From: Floccularia luteovirens
Taxonomy: Eukaryota; Basidiomycota; Agaricomycetes; Agaricales; Squamanitaceae
DNA: 64,000 nt
Assembly (NCBI GenBank): GCA_009739215.1
Contig: VSJF01000007.1
Span: 930,001 to 994,000, forward strand
Reading direction: 5' to 3'
Shown: one piece after another, positions 61,147-64,000 of the stretch
Numbering within the stretch: position 1 is the first letter of the stretch
Layout: each line of letters opens with the position of its first letter
The notes under the pieces: generated by a model
The model's input: the letters and a program-made list of their open reading frames with translations, nothing else
The model's database searches: none
What the model was told of the DNA's origin: nothing
Program-made: the position numbers and the translations under genes

Positions 61147-62512
61147 ATGACTTCCTACAGATCATACGAGAACCACATAGATTTCGCATATGTGCCTAAT
61201 TCCAGGCGGAATACCTCGAATGATTATCTTCTCAGTTCACCAGGACCAACACCATATCAGCCATGTAACTATCACGCGACCAGACAATTGACACCAAATC
61301 AGTATGCCGCGCCCGTCATTCCAAACACACAGGGACTGCATACTTATATGGTTTCAACCCCATTCTCGTTGTCAGAATATGACGCGCTTGTTCAGATTGT
61401 ATCTTCCGAAGATGGAAGATCCAGACGAGTTGCATCGCCTGGTTATAGCCCTGATATGCGACAACAGCCCCATACGTATAGGCGTCCATCTCAATATTCA
61501 TCTCAAAACCTGGGTGGGTTTGGTGAACTGTTCGTGCCAGAATATAGCACCGCGGATGTATCTTCCCGTTCATATAACGAAACGTCCCCAGCTTCCGATT
61601 TTTATGGAAATGTCAGGTCTTCGTTCTGCTTCGCTTTACTTATTGCTCTGAACTTGATGATTATTAGGCGAACAACAGAGAACACAGAAGAGCGAACTCC
61701 TACTCCTATCCTACTTCAATCCATGATCCTGTATCCCCAACGCGTAGCCGATTTCACCCCCACAACGATTCCTCGTCTTCAGCAAACTGTGGCCCAATCC
61801 GCACCGGAAGATCTAACCATTATGAGTACGAAGACGAAAATATTCCGAAACCAATGCTCCCAGACGTCCGTCCCAGACCAGGGCCATCCAACCATGTTCT
61901 TGTTCCACAAAAGATATTCGAGGATCCAGAGTATGAAGGAGCAAAAAGATTGCCTCACATCACATTCCAGATGAAGGGCATTCCTGAACTAGGAGTACGT
62001 ATTGGCAAAGTCGAACATGACAGAGTTTTGCCTGATATCGTAGGGGCGAATGATCGGGTGCTAAATGTAGCCGAAAGAGAAATTAAAATCCGTATTCTCG
62101 TGAGTTGGAACACCACTTCAATGCTCTAACTTTGTATCTGATCCTTGGACTGTAGTGGCCAGGATATGATCAGAGCCAAAACTATGAGAAACGTGTTAAA
62201 ACACAAAGAGGAAGGGTGACCCGTGCAACTTTGTTGATCGTACTTTCCACGGTACTGTTGGAATATATGCATATGATGAGAGTGAGTACTAATACTGGTC
62301 TTGATTTGGAACATTGAGCTAACATTTACAAGAGCGAGAAATTCATGGACGACAAATTCGATGATTGGAAAATAGGCACACGGGCTGAAGGAGATAGAAG
62401 ACGTAAGATTCGTGGTCCCGAGGTCTTTGTTACAAGATTGGTACATCGAGGTGGATGCAGCTGGCAGCCTGAACTTTGGATACCAAATCCAAACTGGCTT
62501 TCACCTGATTAA
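61147..62512 (+). CDS. Uncharacterised fungal protein with C-terminal conserved domain
   Basis: Four exons (61147-61611, 61668-62099, 62156-62281, 62333-62512) give 400 residues. The first 230 residues are disordered and rich in serine, tyrosine, proline and glutamine. The C-terminal domain starts near R-L-P-H-I-T-F-Q-M-K-G and includes R-I-L-W-P-G-Y-D and W-Q-P-E-L-W-I-P-N-P-N-W. The W-P-G-Y motif followed by a helix (T-R-A-T-L-L-I-V-L-S-T-V-L) recalls small domains of unknown function common in Agaricomycetes, but I cannot name one. The first donor must be at 61612, because the alternative four bases later leads into a frame that ends early. Confidence 0.75.
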
Positions 62513-62630
62513 CTAGAGGCAGGCTATTTACTTGATGTATCTTGTCAGAAGACACGACAAAGAATGAAATACAAACTTACTATTCTCATAGAAATCTTTA
62601 TTGTTTCATAGCCAAAAGTCACCTATGATA

Positions 62631-63359
62631 TCAGGATTGTTGTTCTGGTTCTGCTGAAACTTCAGCGACTAATCTTGATATCTCGGAAAAAGCAGCTCTG
62701 AGCAGGTCTAAGTCTCCATCCAAGCTTTCTGCCCTCGTTTTCATCTAGAAATTCATCAGCACGTATGAACCACCACTCCAGATAAGGGGGATATTACTGT
62801 GGCAATGGTGTCACTCGCTGCTATGAGCTCATGATGATGATTGTATACTAAGGATTGGCGCTCGCTATCCAGTTGTCTGATTTCTGAGGATCGGAGAATA
62901 TGTCAAAATAAAGCCATAGAATAGGATTAAGCTTACCCGTCAATAGTTCATTCTCTCTTTTCAGCAGTGCGGGCAAAGTTGAAGTTGTAATAAGCTGATC
63001 GTAATAAGACTTGGCATCAAAAGCAGTAGAATCTAGGAGGATTAGCATAATCAATCTCACCGTTGAGAACGGGATAGCATATACGTACTCAGGTTCATTG
63101 AATCAGAAACAGATTTTGTAGGAGCTGGTGGCGGATGACCGACACCCAAACCGTAGTGCTTTCGAAGCAAGTCTCTCGCACGTGTCTTCTGTGGCGGTGG
63201 TGTAGAAGGGACCGAACGCTGCCTCGGCGGAGAGAAGCCAGGTGGTCCTGTGCCGTTGACTAGAGTAGAAGTGGGAGTGGTAGGTCGTAACGGTGAAGGG
63301 GGTGGTCTCGGGGCTGACGAAAGTCGTTTTGAAGTTGGTGAAGTTGGTGTCGACGGCAT
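62631..63359 (-). CDS. VPS51: GARP complex subunit Vps51
   Basis: Four exons (63359-63089, 63032-62937, 62883-62798, 62744-62631) give 188 residues. A proline/serine-rich N terminus precedes R-D-L-L-R-K-H-Y-G-L, N-S-T-A-F-D-A-K-S-Y-Y-D-Q-L, L-P-A-L-L-K-R-E-N-E-L-L and E-I-R-Q-L-D-S-E-R-Q-S-L-V-Y-N-H-H, the conserved N-terminal Vps51 signature. Vps51 links the GARP tether to the SNARE Tlg1 for endosome-to-Golgi traffic. The fungal protein is short compared with animals, as in yeast. Residues after 160 are charged helix. Confidence 0.85.
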
Positions 63360-63788
63360 ATTTTTCTGAAACGGAAGTTCTGTGATATATATGTAGTGAA
63401 CAAGTGAAAGTTGTACTAATGCAAAGTTATGATATTGCAAGACCCTGACACATACAAACTTCTCCCAAATAACTGTAAGTACTATCAAATTCGCACAACA
63501 GAAAGCAATCCAATAAAAGTACATCCTCTTTCTAAATCTCTGAGGATACACAATATTCGTAACTATAAAAAGCACCCAAGACACACAGAGCAGATGACAT
63601 ATTAGAGCACATAACCTTATAGTTTAATGCAAGAAAAAAAAATAAAACTACAGTCTGCAATAGAAGAACTCAATACACGAAATAATCGCAAGGCCAAATG
63701 CAAGAGGGATTTTTTAAACAGATGTAAGTATGACGCCCTGGAGGCGTGATAACTCAACTCAACGCAACCATCCCCATAATTACCATTT
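63360..63788. other. Spacer upstream of VPS51
   Basis: Promoter of VPS51 and 3' region of the edge gene. A minus-strand frame reads through it from the VPS51 start (63584-63360), but its hydrophobic content and the good ATG at 63359 argue against an extension. Confidence 0.45.
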
Positions 63789-64000
63789 CTATTTCCCATT
63801 TTCCTTGCCTAATCTGGAGCTGGAGCCAGACCCGGCATTTCCATTGGGTTGGTACATATAGTGATGGGCAGTAGGATGATGATTCCCGGTCTGTGTCTTG
63901 GGCGTAGGGTCGGTTTGATTTGGACGTGGGCGATAATAGCTAGTTCGTTGCTGATCTTGTGCATTGGTCGGAATGACAGGAGGAGTGTTCACCGCCACGG
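63789..64000 (-). CDS. 3' end of an unidentified gene (partial)
   Basis: The minus-strand frame is open from the window edge to a stop at 63789-63791, about 70 residues. It is rich in proline, threonine, asparagine and histidine (H-H-P-T-A-H-H-Y-M-Y-Q-P), ending S-S-S-R-L-G-K-E-N-G-K. This is a disordered C-terminal tail and gives no family clue. The rest of the gene lies beyond the window. Confidence 0.4.
   Translation of the reverse strand, partial: VAVNTPPVIPTNAQDQQRTSYYRPRPNQTDPTPKTQTGNHHPTAHHYMYQPNGNAGSGSSSRLGKENGK

Overview
This is a fungal nuclear genome segment, almost certainly from a basidiomycete of the Agaricomycetes type. The evidence is about 170 short introns (mostly 45-65 bases) interrupting nearly every gene, tightly packed genes on both strands, and encoded proteins typical of mushrooms and relatives: an NsdD-type GATA factor, a GH79 glucuronidase, a CE8 pectin methylesterase, an OPT peptide transporter and a RAD51 paralogue. 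All gene models were assembled by hand by joining exons with GT-AG (rarely GC-AG) splice sites and keeping frame. Most sum to an exact multiple of three; two do not. No transposon, CRISPR array, tRNA or rRNA was recognised.

Layout. 1-13 kb: a partial gene end, a METTL21-like lysine methyltransferase (-), peroxisomal ATP carrier ANT1 (+), dynactin actin-related protein Arp10 (+), a PX+PB1 protein (-), a 1.7 kb gap, then a 22-exon OPT transporter (+). 13-21.7 kb: a membrane/coiled-coil protein (+), Mediator subunit Med22 (-), a 3.6 kb gene-poor stretch, and a glutamine-rich NsdD-like GATA factor (+). 23-31 kb: TauD-type dioxygenase (-), RAD51D-like recombinase paralogue (-), Tvp38/VTT membrane protein (-), secreted GH79 enzyme (+). 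31-38 kb: AP-3 beta adaptin (+), a coiled-coil protein (+), pectin methylesterase (+), glutathione peroxidase (-). 38.4-44.7 kb: a complete telomerase reverse transcriptase (26 exons, -) divergent from a periplasmic-binding-like protein (+). 44.8-55.2 kb: TPR protein (-), an 85-residue membrane protein (+), a serine/proline-rich protein (-), IWS1 (-), a large F-box-like/TM protein (+). 55.5-64 kb: LYC1-like acetyltransferase with an apparent frameshift (+), proteasome ATPase Rpt2 (-), Yip4/YIPF6 Golgi protein (+), a hypothetical protein (+), GARP subunit Vps51 (-) and a partial gene at the right edge (-).

The genes are mostly housekeeping and do not form one pathway. Recurring themes are membrane traffic (AP-3 beta, Tvp38, Yip4/YIPF6, Vps51, Arp10), genome and transcription maintenance (TERT, RAD51D-like, Med22, IWS1, NsdD-like) and secreted plant-wall enzymes (GH79, CE8). 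The most striking object is the intact TERT gene, hidden because its 26 small exons leave no long open frame. Other points of note are four GC-AG introns, two genes whose start codon is cut off from the rest by an intron, two apparent one-base frameshifts, and a glutathione peroxidase with a possible mitochondrial presequence in frame upstream of its cytosolic start.
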